Assembly: GCF_020497125.1 (NCBI RefSeq)
Contig: NC_059072.1
Coordinates: forward strand, 301,028,781 to 301,092,780
DNA: 64,000 bases
DNA from: Mauremys mutica
Taxonomy: Eukaryota; Chordata; Testudines; Geoemydidae
Direction of reading: 5' to 3'
The notes beneath the pieces were generated by a model. It was given only the letters and a program-made list of their open reading frames with translations. It was not told the origin of the DNA and ran no database searches. A program made the position numbers and the translations under genes. This document shows, in pieces, positions 47,784-58,254 of this stretch. How positions within the stretch are numbered: position 1 is the stretch's first letter; every line of letters starts with the position of its first letter.

Positions 47784-49935
47784 GCCTGATATAACTTATA
47801 AAACATTCAACAGTTCCTAGACTAACTGATAGGTGCCTTTCTTGTATATTTTATTAGAAATGTAAATAAATAAAAACTCCCTCCCTCTTTTTCCTGATGA
47901 AATAGAGTGAAAAACATAATTTTGTACAAATACACCCAATTGTTACTAGAACAGGAGGCAAGGAGAGTGAAACAAAAAACAATTTTGAATAAGAGCATAA
48001 TCAGAATAATGTAAGTGTGGTAATTAGAAAGTAGATCTGTTTAAAGGCAGATAAGTAGGCAAAGAATAGTCAACTGAGATGCAAACACAAATGGAAGTTA
48101 GTTAACCTTTTGACTCCAGAAATCAAGATTTTCCAACAATAAGATTCACAGTATGCAGCCAGGTACAACATGGGACCACAGATGAATGAAGCCAACAGCA
48201 TACTGATGGAGAAAGACACAAGTTATTATAGAAATAAAGAAGTTAGACTGTTTTTAACTTAGAGTAAAAATACAAACCAGATGCTTAATTACATCTCCAA
48301 TAAATTAAATATGGAGCAAAGATTATGGAAATTAATTTCATAATGGTTAAATTTTAACTACAGCACTATTGGAACCAAACAGTCCCAACCAACAATGGGA
48401 ACCTGGATCTTCTCTTACTGAAGTACAGCCAAATTCTGTAATAGCAACCCACTACTGGCCCACAACGTTCATCCTACCTTATGCCAAGCTTCTGCTTGTT
48501 CTTTCCCCATATATTAATTAGCATCTCCAAAAATATCTCCACCAGAAAAGCCAGGTCCTTCAAAATGCAAACATTCAAAATGCAAACAACTTTGGTACAT
48601 AAAAGGCTTCTTCTTGTAGGCCAGCTGAAATGGACTACTGGCCAAGACTGTTTTATGAACTTTTATTTAAAGAAAACAAGAGGGGTGAGGGACATTAATG
48701 GAGAGAGGACAAAGATTGTGAACTTGATTCTAAAATTTAGTATTCATGCAAAACTCCTCTTGACATCAGTGGATATTACATAAGTAAGAAGTGCAGGATC
48801 AAGCTGTAAGGGTGAAATCCTGGTCTCCATGGAAGTCTAGGGCAAAATTCCCATTGACTTCAGTAGGGGCAGGATTTCACCTAAGAGGTAAGAAAAAGGA
48901 AAATGGCCAGAGAGAAGAACTGAAGGGGACAGAGAGATAGGCAGAAGGAATGTTTTTTTTTTTTAAATAAGTGTTAAATGCTAGAGAGAGGAGGCAGAAA
49001 ATAGCAGAGAAGGAAGGCAAGTATAAGTCTTTAGAACGCCGATGAGACAAAGATATGTTTGGGTGTTGTTGCCCTCTTATTCTGAGGCTGAGCATGTATG
49101 TCAAGATCTTGTAATCAAATTCATGCAGGCGGACATGTGCCTGTGTGAAGCCCTACTGATTTTGTAGAGGAACAGCCTTACTTGATCAGATCAATGGTCT
49201 AGTATTCTGTTTCCAACTGTGGTCAGTAGCAGATGCTTCAAATAAAAGTACAAGAAACACCATAATAGGTAAATGTGGAATAGCTTGTCCTTAAAGGATT
49301 TTTAGTATAGGCTAGAAAAAGGTGTTTGTTTGTTTTTTTTAAACATGACCCTATCCAAAAATGTAAGTTTTCCAATAAAAATGCTCATCCAATCAGATGT
49401 TTGTACTTTTATTAAAATAAATAGTAACTTCTATTTTATTAATCCATCCTCAAGATTAATTTTCCCTCAAATAGCCTAGAAAATTGTAATTCAGCCTATT
49501 CCAATCCTGTCAATTTATTCATTTTTTAAAATTCAAAATAGCCACTACATTAGGGAAATTTTACAAAAAAAATTACAACTTGTGTTTGCATTTTCATGCT
49601 CTTGGAAACAGACCCAAGTCACAAATATACAAGCAGATATTTTATGTATATTCAGCCAATTAAAGGCATACAGAACATTCTATGACACACACACACACAC
49701 CCCCACAGTGTGCATGCTGGAGGGTGAAAATCTTAACAAGATACTTTTTGGAGTGTAGTCAGCATCTGTACTTTATCTTAGATACTGTTATTCCTGCAAA
49801 TCAACTGCTTTTCAAAGACACTAAAATGTCTCGATCCCATCAAAGAATATGGTAAATATACAAAGGGATGGTATAAGTCTGAAAGCCTAGAAAAATGGAA
49901 GCTAACACACAGAAAAATAATCTGAAACACATATT
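47784..49935. other. Mostly unique DNA with small old repeats
   Basis: At 48811-48881 a short palindrome runs from GGTGAAATCCTGG to CAGGATTTCACC. At about 49165-49240 a TTGATCAGATCAATGGTCTA segment looks like an old amniote repeat. An AC run lies at 49685-49702. No genes recognised. Confidence 0.4.
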
Positions 49936-50060
49936 TTGTTAAAGAGATACTTGGAATGCAGTCATGCCAAGAGAGATCTTGGAATGATACTAGACAGCAA
50001 ATTAAGTATGAGCCTGCAATGGGACATACTGAGGCAGAAAGGCTTATTTAAGCCCCCAAA
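49936..50060 (+). pseudogene. CR1-like LINE reverse transcriptase fragment
   Basis: The plus-strand frame reads HAKRDLGMILDSKLSMSLQW, matching the ..(E/K)KDLGV.VD.KL.MS.Q block near the C-terminal end of CR1-clade ORF2 proteins. The following codons drift away from the family. It is a short dead fragment. Confidence 0.5.
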
Positions 50061-50678
50061 TAACTTATGTGTTTTACAGAGAATGAAGCAATATTCCCTT
50101 TCCCCAGTCACAGGGAGAAAACCACCCGAGCTGACTGCAGAACATGCAAATCTAGAATTTTGCTGCCTCTACAGGAGAGGTATTCCTCCCCTCCCACTCT
50201 GTTCTCACTTTGTTTTAGATTTTGTGTCCGTTCTGGTATCTATTTTTAACAGCCACTTTTTCATTTTAGCAGATACGTGAACTTGAAGAGCCATTTTTCT
50301 TAGTCTGTGTTAATATTTATCTTTCTCAAACCTTCCTCCGTTTCTATCTCCTTCTTCCCTCTTCTAGTTTCTTTTCCCCATTTTTATTTCTCCTTTTTTT
50401 AGTACTTTCCTGGCTCCATGCACTACGCCACAATGAACACTTTTCATCCATCAGATGCAGCAAAACAAACAAGATACTGATCAGAATACTGAAGCTTAAG
50501 CAGTTCGAAATTGCTAAGGCTCTACACAGAGCAAAAGCAAAGTGCTTTTTCAGCTTCTTGCTTGGTAGTAATCCATGCATTTTCATTTTTGATGTTCCTC
50601 AAGCTAATAAGAAGTAAAGTAACATTTCCTGGCAGAAGCAACGAGACATCCCCAGGGTATGGCTACACTGGCGATTTG

Positions 50679-50858
50679 CAGCGCTGGAAAGCCTCCACCA
50701 GCGCTGCAATTAGTAAGTGGCCACACCTGCAAGGCACTTCCAGCGCTGCAACTCCCTGGCTGCAGCGCTGGCCGAACACCCCTCTCGGCATGGGGAATAA
50801 GGATTCCAGCGCTGGTGCTGCAGCGCTGGTCATCAAGTGTGGCCACACACCAGCGCTG
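50679..50858. repeat. Left subterminal CAGCGCTG cluster (7 copies)
   Basis: The self-complementary octamer starts at 50679, 50699, 50741, 50763, 50807, 50821 and 50851. The outermost copy lies 24 bp from the element end. Likely role, by inference: binding sites for the Myb-like protein or transposase. Confidence 0.8.
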
Positions 50859-51044
50859 TGATTGGCCTCCAGGGTATAAGGATGTATCCCAGAATGCCTG
50901 TTCAGCCACTCTGCTCATCAGGTCAGACTCTACTTCCCTGGCCTCAGGTGACCCGCCCTTTAAATGCCCCGGGAATTTTAAAAATCCCCTTCCTGTTTGC
51001 TCAGCCAGGTATGGAATGCAATCAGTGAATCTTTACAGGTGACC

Positions 51045-52935
51045 ATGCCTCCACGTGGCAAACGAGCCCCAGCATGGAGCAATGGCGAGCTGATGGACCT
51101 CATCAGTGTTTGGGGGGAGGAATCTGTGCAGGCACAGCTGCGCTCTAGCCGTAAGAATTATGATACCTTTGCCCAGGTATCGAGAGCCATGATGGAAAGG
51201 GGCCATGAGCGTGACGCGGTGCAGTGCAGGGTAAAAGTAAAGGAGCTGCGGAGTGCCTATTGCAAAGCACGCGAGGGAAACCGCAGATCCGGCAGTGCCC
51301 CCACGACCTGCCGGTTTTACAAGGAGCTGGATGCGATTTATGGGGGTGACCCCTCTGTAAATCCAAGGACCACGATGGACAGTTCAGAGCCGGTAGAGGA
51401 GGGGGAGGGGGAGGCAGACAGTGAGGCTACTGTGGTGGGGGAAGCCAGCCCGGAGGAGGCATGCAGTCAGGAGCTCTTCTCAAGCCAGGAGGAAGCTAGC
51501 CAGTCGCAGCCCCTGGAACTTGGTGCAGAAGAATCACAGGAGCAGGTCCCAGGTAAGCAGCTTTTATTGCAATGCAAAGGTTTTGGGAGAGTAGGGGGGA
51601 TGGTATGGCTGCATGCCTGCATGCCTAGACATGGAATATCCCATTGATGTGGTCTATCACGTCGCAGTAATCTGCCTCTGTAATCTCTTCAAAAGTTTCT
51701 GCAAGAGCATAGGCAATTCGCGTGACCAAGTTTAAAGGGAGAGCCATTGTGGTCCCTGTCCCATTCAGGCTAACGCGTCCGCGCCACTGTTCCAGGAAGG
51801 GTGGGGGAACCATGCTTGCACAGAGGCACGCTGCATAAGGACCCGGGCGGAATCCGCATTGTTGTAGGAGACCCTCCCTTGCTTCTTTGGTAACCCGCAG
51901 AAGGGAGATATCTTCCAGTATTAACTCCTGTGGGAAATGGAGGGAGTGTTTCAGTGCTGGTTTCCCCAACTGCATAGCGCGGCAGGCAGGAACCCCAGGA
52001 ACCCCAGGGTTAACAAAGCCCCGAAACAGGCAGCCTAGCCATGAAGCAAGAAGCACCCTGCTCGAGCACACCGCGGAAGGAAACCCCAGGGTTAATTCCT
52101 GAGGGAGATGGAGGTGCTGCGTTTAACAAAGCACCAGCACCCTGCTCGAGCACACCGCGGAAGGAAACCCCAGGGTTAATTCCTGAGGGAGATGGAGGTG
52201 CTGCGTTTAACAAAGCACCAGCACCCTGCTCGAGCACACCGCGGAAGGAAACCCCAGGGTTAATTACCATTACCATTTCTGGGAGGCTGTGAATTCTCTA
52301 GCAGTTGCTGAAATGTGTGAGGAATGCTTGTGAGACTTTAAAATAACTTCAGATTATACACAATGGAAGCTCTCTTAAAATGTATCATTTGCTGCATTTT
52401 TACAGTGACCTTGAGTAGTCCTGGGCCAGTCTTATCAGTGACTGAAAGAAAGCTGCAAAACCTGAGGAGGAAACCGAACAAGAGCAAAGAAGAACTGGTG
52501 AAGGCAGTTATGAACCAGTGTGCAACAGAGAATAAAAATGCGCAGGAATGGAGAGAAAAGATGCATCACTGGAGGCAAACAGAAAGCAGGAGAAAGGCGT
52601 TGACGCTGAAGAAAACCACGAGGCAGCTTATAAACCTCATTGCGCGCCAAACAGACTGTATGCAGTCACTGGTAGCAATGCAGGCAGAGCACTACCGTGC
52701 CAAACCCCCACCCTCCCAAACCTCTTTCCCCTATGCACCAATGTCAGCTCCAAGTCCCGTTCCCCAGCATCCAGGTTCTTACCTACACCATCACCAGCTG
52801 CCCCCGACACCTGTACGGTCACCTATGAGCCCAGAGAACTACGACCCTTACCCTCTGCACTCAACCCCCATCACCATGCAACAGTACAATCCTGAGGTGC
52901 ACAGCACTCCTGGCAGTACATATGAAAAACTATGA
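51045..52935 (+). CDS. Myb/SANT-like protein of Harbinger H2 (two exons)
   Basis: In Harbinger elements this protein binds DNA at the ends and recruits the transposase to them and to the nucleus. Exon 1 is 51045-51552, ending at an AG/GTAAGC donor. Exon 2 is 52406-52935, after a TTTTTACAG acceptor. The join keeps one frame and gives about 345 residues. Residues 6-100 form the trihelix Myb/SANT-like domain (APAWSNGELMDLISVWGEES; CRVKVKELRSAY; CRFYKELDAIYGG). An acidic Glu/Ser segment follows, then a basic, probably helical stretch in exon 2 (KLQNLRRKPNKSKEELVKAV, EWREKMHHWRQTESRRKAL) and a Pro-rich tail. The start at 51045 is chosen because the H1 homologue begins at the equivalent ATG. A polyadenylation signal lies at 52986-52991. 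No defect seen. Confidence 0.85.
51625..51927 (-). CDS. Conserved antisense third ORF of Harbinger H2, terminal exon
   Basis: The exon has 100 codons and a stop, lying entirely inside the intron of the Myb-like gene on the opposite strand. It starts at phase 0 after a minus-strand acceptor (CCATTTCCCACAG). The peptide contains EDISLLRVTKEAREG, RPGPYAACLCASMVPP, WRGRVSLNG and DYCDVIDHINGIF. The H1 homologue at 37663-37956 shares these blocks, the acceptor phase and the stop position, with substitutions such as I/V, D/E and K/R. That suggests a protein-coding past. No known domain is recognised. An upstream exon is not established; a GTAAGA donor on minus at 52777-52782 is one candidate. It could encode an accessory transposition protein. 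Confidence 0.6.
   Translation of the reverse strand, partial: ELILEDISLLRVTKEAREGLLQQCGFRPGPYAACLCASMVPPPFLEQWRGRVSLNGTGTTMALPLNLVTRIAYALAETFEEITEADYCDVIDHINGIFHV
51925..52266. repeat. 84-bp tandem repeat in the Myb-like intron
   Basis: CTCGAGCACACCGCGGAAGG recurs at 52061, 52145 and 52229, giving an exact 84-bp period. A diverged unit precedes it at about 51925-52013, where CTCCTGTGGGAAATGGAGG corresponds to TTCCTGAGGGAGATGGAGG of the array. On minus this segment is the acceptor region of the antisense exon, so each unit carries an acceptor-like copy (CTCCCTCAG/GAATTAA). 84 is a multiple of three, so repeated ORFs appear on both strands; I do not treat those as genes. Confidence 0.85.
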
Positions 52936-53144
52936 ATGTACAGTTCAACAACCAACCCCCCTGCCCGTGTACTTCCTTTTTTTTAAATAAATGATTTCTT
53001 TGATTATGAATCAGTTTTTATTATTGCATAAAGTGAAAGATAACAAACCCCAATGAAAACACAGGTAACAAACATCAAGGAAAACACAGACACTTAAAAG
53101 CACTGTAACCAGTGCACGTCACTCCTGGTCAAGGCAAAAAAACA

Positions 53145-54386
53145 TTACTGTTGGCTTTCAGCCTCAAATTTCTCCCTCAAGGCATCCCTAATCCTTGTTG
53201 CCCTGTGATGGGCGTCTCTAGTAGCCCTGCTGTCTGGCTGTGCAAATTCAGCCTCCAGGACTTGCACCTCGTTGGTCCATGCCTGGCTGAATGCTTCACC
53301 CTTCCCTTCACAAATATTATGGAGGGTACAGCACGCGGATATAACCGCAGGGATGCTGCTTTCCCCCAAGTCTAGCTTCCCATATAGACATCTCCAGCGA
53401 GCTTTTAAACGGCCAAAAGCACACTCCACAGTCATTCGGCACCAGCTCAGCCTGTAGTTGAAACGGTCCTGGCTCCTGTTCAGCTTCCCTGTATATGGTT
53501 TCATGAGCCAAGGCATTAATGGGTAAGCGGGGTCCCCAAGGATCACAATGGGCATTTCAACGTCCCTTACTGTGATCTTTCGGTCTGGGAAAAATGTACC
53601 TTCCAGCATCTTCCTGAACAGGCCACTGTTCCGAAAGATGTGTGCATCATGCACTTTTCCAGGCCAGCCTGTGTAAATATCAATGAAACGCCCACGGTGA
53701 TCCACAAGCGCCTGGAGAACCATAGAGAAATACCCCTTGCGATTAATGTACTCGTAGGCTAGGTGGGGTGGTGTCAGAATAGGAATATGTGTCCCATCTA
53801 TTGCCCCTCCACAGTTAGGGAAACCCATTTCTGAAAAGCCATCCACAATGTCCTGCACGTTCCCCACAGTCACGGTTCTCCTCAGCAGGATGCGATTAAT
53901 GGCCCTGCAAACTTGCATCAACACGATTCCAACGGTCGACTTTCCCACCCCAAACTGGTTCCCGACCGACCGGTAGCTGTCTGGAGTTGCCAGCTTCCAC
54001 ATTGCAATAGCCACCCGCTTTTCCACCGTCAGGGCAGCTCTCAATCTTGTGTCCTTGCGCCGCAGGGTGGGGGCGAGCTCAGCACACAGTCCCATGAAAG
54101 TGGCTTTTCTCATACGAAAGTTCTGCAGCCACTGCTCGTCATCCCAGACTTCCATTACAATGTGATCCCACCACTCACTGCTTGTCTCACGAGCCCAAAA
54201 GCGGCGTTCCACGGTGCTGAGCATTTCTGTTACCGCCACAAGCAATTTCATGTCACCCGCTTTAGGCAAATCCATATCATCATCGGAATCCTCACTGTCA
54301 CTTTGGAGCTGAAGGAATAGCTCAACTGCCAAACGTGATGTGCTGGCGACACTCAGCAGCAAATTCCTCAGCAGCTCAGGCTCCAT
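53145..54386 (-). CDS. Harbinger H2 DDE transposase, intact
   Basis: The 413-residue protein is the cut-and-paste transposase of the PIF/Harbinger superfamily (DDE_Tnp_4-type nuclease, relative of vertebrate HARBI1). I start it at MEPELLRNLL (54386), because the H1 copy starts MEPAQ at the same place; the frame upstream is just the open subterminal repeat region. An acidic patch lies at residues 30-39. A helical segment with FWARETSSEWWDHIVMEVWD follows, then a helix-turn-helix-like block at 120-160. Catalytic candidates are D197 (GGAIDGTH), D285 (LGDPAYPL) and E321 (TVECAFGRLKARW), with 35 residues between the last two. A polyadenylation signal lies at 53016-53021 on minus. There are no stops or shifts. 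Confidence 0.92.
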   Translation of the reverse strand: MEPELLRNLLLSVASTSRLAVELFLQLQSDSEDSDDDMDLPKAGDMKLLVAVTEMLSTVERRFWARETSSEWWDHIVMEVWDDEQWLQNFRMRKATFMGLCAELAPTLRRKDTRLRAALTVEKRVAIAMWKLATPDSYRSVGNQFGVGKSTVGIVLMQVCRAINRILLRRTVTVGNVQDIVDGFSEMGFPNCGGAIDGTHIPILTPPHLAYEYINRKGYFSMVLQALVDHRGRFIDIYTGWPGKVHDAHIFRNSGLFRKMLEGTFFPDRKITVRDVEMPIVILGDPAYPLMPWLMKPYTGKLNRSQDRFNYRLSWCRMTVECAFGRLKARWRCLYGKLDLGESSIPAVISACCTLHNICEGKGEAFSQAWTNEVQVLEAEFAQPDSRATRDAHHRATRIRDALREKFEAESQQ

Positions 54387-54597
54387 TTCACAGCGTGCTG
54401 CACTCACAAATGGCAAGAAACGTGGACAGCGAAAGTGTGACTGCTGGGAAGTGAAGCGATGCACCACGGGGCGTTGGAACAGGAAGCGGAATGACCCACA
54501 CACTTCCTTCCCCTTCCCACAATACTCAGCGCCAAAACGGCGCCAAAACGGGATGAGGTGCTCTGTGGGATAGCTGCCCACAATGCACCTCTCAGTA

Positions 54598-54715
54598 CAG
54601 CGCTGGAAATGCTGCCAATGTGGCCACACTGCAGCGCTGGTAGCTGTCAGTGTGGCCACACTGCAGCGCTGGCCCTGCACAGCTGGATGACCAGCGCTGC
54701 AAACTACCAGCGCTG
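54598..54715. repeat. Right subterminal CAGCGCTG cluster (5 copies)
   Basis: The octamer starts at 54598, 54632, 54664, 54692 and 54708. The outermost copy ends 25 bp from the element end, mirroring the 24 bp at the left. TGTGGCCACACTGCAGCGCTGG is a larger shared unit of which two copies occur. Confidence 0.8.
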
Positions 54716-54740
54716 CAAACCGTAAGTGTAGCCATAGTCC

Positions 54741-55138
54741 TACTAATAAGATTTGTCCCAGAATGATGAAATAATTGCGTATGATTTCTGTCTGTACACA
54801 TCTTTGGTGTAAACAAACAAAAAACAAACAAAAAAAACCTCTGAAAAATATGTTTTAGAAAACAAAGGGCAAGTGAGAAAGAAAGGGACAAAAAAAGGAA
54901 AGAGCAAAGTAGAGTATCTGTGGAAGCCTCACTTTCACTTCACTCCTCCAATTTCTTTAACACAGTAAGTAGCTAAATTCCACCACCTCCCCTGCCCCCC
55001 ATGCTTCCCACTTGATCTTGAAATAGAGTTTCCTCTCCTACATATAGACGTACTACAAGTATTACAATATAGTCTTCTAGAGAGAGATATTTTCTCTCTT
55101 TGAGCCAGACATGCATATACTACATTACTGAATAATTG
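54741..55138. other. Non-coding, nothing recognised
   Basis: AC/A-rich near 54810-54840; no gene. Confidence 0.4.
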
Positions 55139-55218
55139 GGACAAGGTGGGTGAAGTAATATCTTTTATTGGACCAACTTCTGTTGGTGAAAGAGAGATGC
55201 TTTTGAGCTTCTTTGGGT
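55139..55218. mobile_element. 80-bp Penelope-like fragment with 16-bp target duplication
   Basis: CATTACTGAATAATTG (55123-55138) and CATTACTGAATAACTG (55219-55234) flank the insert. The insert carries GACAAGGTGGGTGAAGTAAT and CAACTTCTGTTGGTGAAAG, the core of the GTGTTGGTCC family, and lacks its usual ends. It looks like a truncated retro-insertion. Confidence 0.65.
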
Positions 55219-55234
55219 CATTACTGAATAACTG

Positions 55235-55907
55235 TCCATCTTTAGCAATCTATAATCAACAGACTACTGTACTGTTTGATAAACTGAATTATGTGCCCCT
55301 TATTCAACACCCAAAAGAAAAAATATGCACAATAATTCAAATATATGTGAATAAAGATCAATTTTAGCAATACCAAATTACATTCAAAGCTTTCAGTGAT
55401 ATGCTCCTTTAACTTCCTGCAAATAGACATTTGTTCCTGTACCTATAATCACTCTTGAAATTACATATTTTCTTTTGCCTGAGCATTTATGTGATGGAGA
55501 AAAGAAAACTGAAGTTTAAAGTGATTTGTGATAGTGTTTTGTACTGCCAAACATTCTTTTCCTACAACTAGAACTTAAATGAACTTTGTATTTTCAAATT
55601 AAACTTTATTTTGCCAAGCATCAGGATACCATTCTGATACCCTAATGGAGAGCGTGTAAGCATTATCTTTAGAGGGTTAGATAACTCAGGGGGAAAAAAT
55701 GAAGTACCAACCTAACCAAGCATGATTGATTCACCAAGATAAAACCTAGAAAATACTTTTTGTACATTCAGTTGTGTGAGAAAAACAAACATTAATAATA
55801 CAGTCTAATACCTGTGTAGCTGGCTTTCCCCCCCACCCCCCCAAAAAAAACAAGAAGTAACTTCCATTCTTGCACTAACCCTATGTGTACCTTAACAACT
55901 AATATAG
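55235..55907. other. Non-coding, nothing recognised
   Basis: AT-rich; a C-rich/A-rich junction lies near 55830. Confidence 0.4.
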
Positions 55908-55992
55908 AAGATGTTTGTACAGCACCTAGCACAACAGGGTTCTGGCCCACGACTACTGCTCTTAGGTGCTACAGTAATTCAATTAATAAATA
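55908..55992 (+). mobile_element. LINE 3' tail fragment
   Basis: GATGTTTGTACAGCACCTAG, CAACAGGGTTCTGG and TTAGGTGCTACAGTAATTCA with an ATTAATAAATAA end match the 3' tail family at 16865-17233 and 19586-19680. Confidence 0.6.
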
Positions 55993-57293
55993 AGTGAATA
56001 TATAAGAATGACAATAGAGAAACTCCAAATTATGGGTCTGGTCTTGCAGTCCTGATGGAAGACAGAGATTTCCATTGATTTCAAAGGGATATAAAAACTT
56101 CAAGTTGAAGCCCATACCTCAGATTACACAGTGAACGTTTATTGCAGAATAGGTTATTTTATGGGTTCTTTCACAGGAGAAATACACTGAGACCTCTTAA
56201 GCAGGCAACAGCCTATATAAACTTTGCTACTGTTTAGCTATCAGCCCTCAGTTTCAGAATGCCAGAGAAACTACTTCCAGAGGTGAAATGAGAATGTGGG
56301 TCAGATTTGTCATATATTTTCAATAATTTACTGAACATGATGTATACCTCAGAGGACATAAGCAATCCCTGAAAAGAGTACTGGAAAATCCAAAAGGTGA
56401 GGAAACTTAGTAATAAGAAAATAAAAATTGTTTATTTAGCATGCAGTGATATATCCTGGCAAGTCTAAAGAAAGCCAAGTCCCTACCAAAGACAGAAGAA
56501 TGCATTTATGGCTTTCTCCATCCCATGTGAGATCTATTTATGGTTAGAAGCATTGAAAAGCCAATTCACTATTAGTGAAAATTTACTAGTAATGTAAAAA
56601 AAGCTTTATTAATAGAAAGAAAGTCAAGAGGATCTGCAAGATGAGTAAATTGATGCTCTGAGACCTACATTGTAGTGTTACTGTGGCTTTAAGAGAATGA
56701 ATACAATCTTCGGGGTGTGGGAGCTGACAGTGGGAGGAAGCTGTTTTGTTTTGGGTTAGAGGAGAGATGGTCTGTATATATATGTTAACTATGTATCTAA
56801 TAAAGACTGTTGTTAAGCTACTAGCAACAAATTATTATTAAGAGTAGTGAATTACTTGAATATTAACAAAAACACAGAGATGATTCTTCATTCAATTGTT
56901 TATATTGCTATAAAGCTGCTGAATGTCAGTACACATACAGCTCTCTCTGCATTTATAATCCTGGGCTCTGGATTAAAAATATCATCCAGGTCCATGAATG
57001 GGGGAAGAAAATCTTCTTTCCTATATTCCCAAGTAGCAACATAGATTGGTATAAAGAAGTAAATGCTGAAGCAAAGTTGAGGTTGGAGATGTGTTAATGT
57101 AACATTCCACACTCCTTACTCAAGCCAAGAATCCATTCCCTGTTCAAGCTCCACCATATCTGAGCACTCAGGTGCAAATCCACCAATCCAATGAAATCTC
57201 CTGTATGGCCACTCATGTAACACAATGTTCACAATGTAAAGTTCTTGCCTCTTACTGTACTTATGTCTCCAGTCTAACAACACTTAACTTGGG
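55993..57293. other. Non-coding, nothing recognised
   Basis: No gene or bounded repeat is visible. ORFs at 56847-57112 on both strands are unsupported. Confidence 0.4.
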
Positions 57294-57301
57294 GAAAGGA
57301 G

Positions 57302-57585
57302 TAGGGCCGCCCGGGGGAGGGGCGCAGCAATTTGCCCCAGGCCCCGCAGGGGCCCCCACGAGAGTTTTTCAGGGCTCCTGAAGTGGGGTCCTTCACTCGC
57401 TCCAGGGGCCCCGGAAAACTCTCGCGGGACCTGGGCCCCCAGAGCTTCTTCCACTCTGGGTCTTCGGCGGCAATTTGGCAGCGGGGTGCCCTTCCGCTCC
57501 GGGACCCGCCGCTGAAGTGCCAGGTCTTCAGCGGCAATTCGGCCGCCAAAGACCCCATGCCCCCTGAATCCTCTGGGCGGCCCTG
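57302..57585. mobile_element. GC-rich hAT-type MITE, 284 bp, perfect 8-bp duplication
   Basis: GAAAGGAG is duplicated exactly (57294-57301 and 57586-57593). The termini are TAGGGCCGCCCGGGGG and, from the right in reverse complement, CAGGGCCGCCCAGAGG. It is very GC-rich against its surroundings; the ORFs of 100-117 codons on both strands come from that composition. Confidence 0.85.
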
Positions 57586-57593
57586 GAAAGGAG

Positions 57594-58254
57594 ATTTCCT
57601 CTGTTTCTTTGGAGCCATACTAATCAAGTACTAGCCATTAGCCCTGGTGGTTGTGTGTGGCTTGCAGATGGTCCTAGCATATATACACGCACAAAAAAAC
57701 AAACCAGGGAAAACATTATTCAAGGTGTCTGATAGAAGGACTATATTAATTTGACTGAAGTAATTTTTCTGAGGTATGTACTTGTTTGGAATAATCATTG
57801 CTAAAAGCGTTTGAGCATTGTACTTTTTTATGGAATCTGGCAGCTGCCTCATTTGTATTGTGTTCATGGACAGTAAAGGAAAAAGAGGAGGAGAGGGAGG
57901 AGCTCCAAGAGTGGTGCCAAGAAGGTGTTGGAGCCGAGAGTTTCCTGATGTCATTTATATTCACTCCAAATGGCTGCATGGAGGCAAGGAATGTCCTTGG
58001 ATTTGGGGAAACTAAATAAAAGAGCTTTGAGAAAAATGATTTTGATGCACATGTTTAAACAGTCATCTGTATTTATTAACTATGATTTACACATTTTAAT
58101 GCTTAAACAAGTCACTGCCCACAAAAATCAAAGTCCCCTTGAAACTGCTTTGGACTGTGCTCTCCTTCTAGTATCTATTCTGCTTTATATAGCACATTGT
58201 TTTCATTTCATGTTGGATTAATAAATGGTGGTACATAAATGCTAACTAGACTCA
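57594..58254. other. Non-coding, nothing recognised
   Basis: Small ORFs at 57631-58221 on both strands lack domains. Confidence 0.4.

Larger units (their letters stand above)
50655..54740. mobile_element. Well-preserved PIF/Harbinger element H2, 4086 bp
   Basis: The left end GGGTATGGCTACACTGGCGA and the reverse complement of the right end, GGACTATGGCTACACTTACG, are inverted termini. The subterminal regions are packed with CAGCGCTG. Inside are an intact two-exon Myb-like gene on plus, an intact transposase on minus, an antisense third ORF in the Myb-like intron and a tandem array. Gene order and orientation match H1. A clean 3-bp target duplication is not visible (CCA left, TAC right), which is odd for so intact a copy. 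Coding intactness suggests recent activity. Confidence 0.9.

Noticed and set aside
50604..51042. ORFs of 104-127 codons at the left end of H2
   Set aside because: They translate the CAGCGCTG subterminal repeats on both strands and upstream leader; the homologous H1 gene starts at the ATG equivalent to 51045.
52010..52292. Repeat proteins of 83-88 codons, or a CRISPR-like array
   Set aside because: The 84-bp period is a multiple of three, so all frames stay open by repetition. Units abut without spacers and the array sits in an intron of a transposon gene.
54387..54827. 147 extra N-terminal residues of the H2 transposase
   Set aside because: The extension runs through the subterminal repeats and beyond the element end into host DNA. 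The conserved start in H1 and H2 is the MEP methionine.
57274..57634. ORFs of 100 and 117 codons on opposite strands
   Set aside because: They are contained in a GC-rich hAT MITE with exact 8-bp duplications and have no domain.
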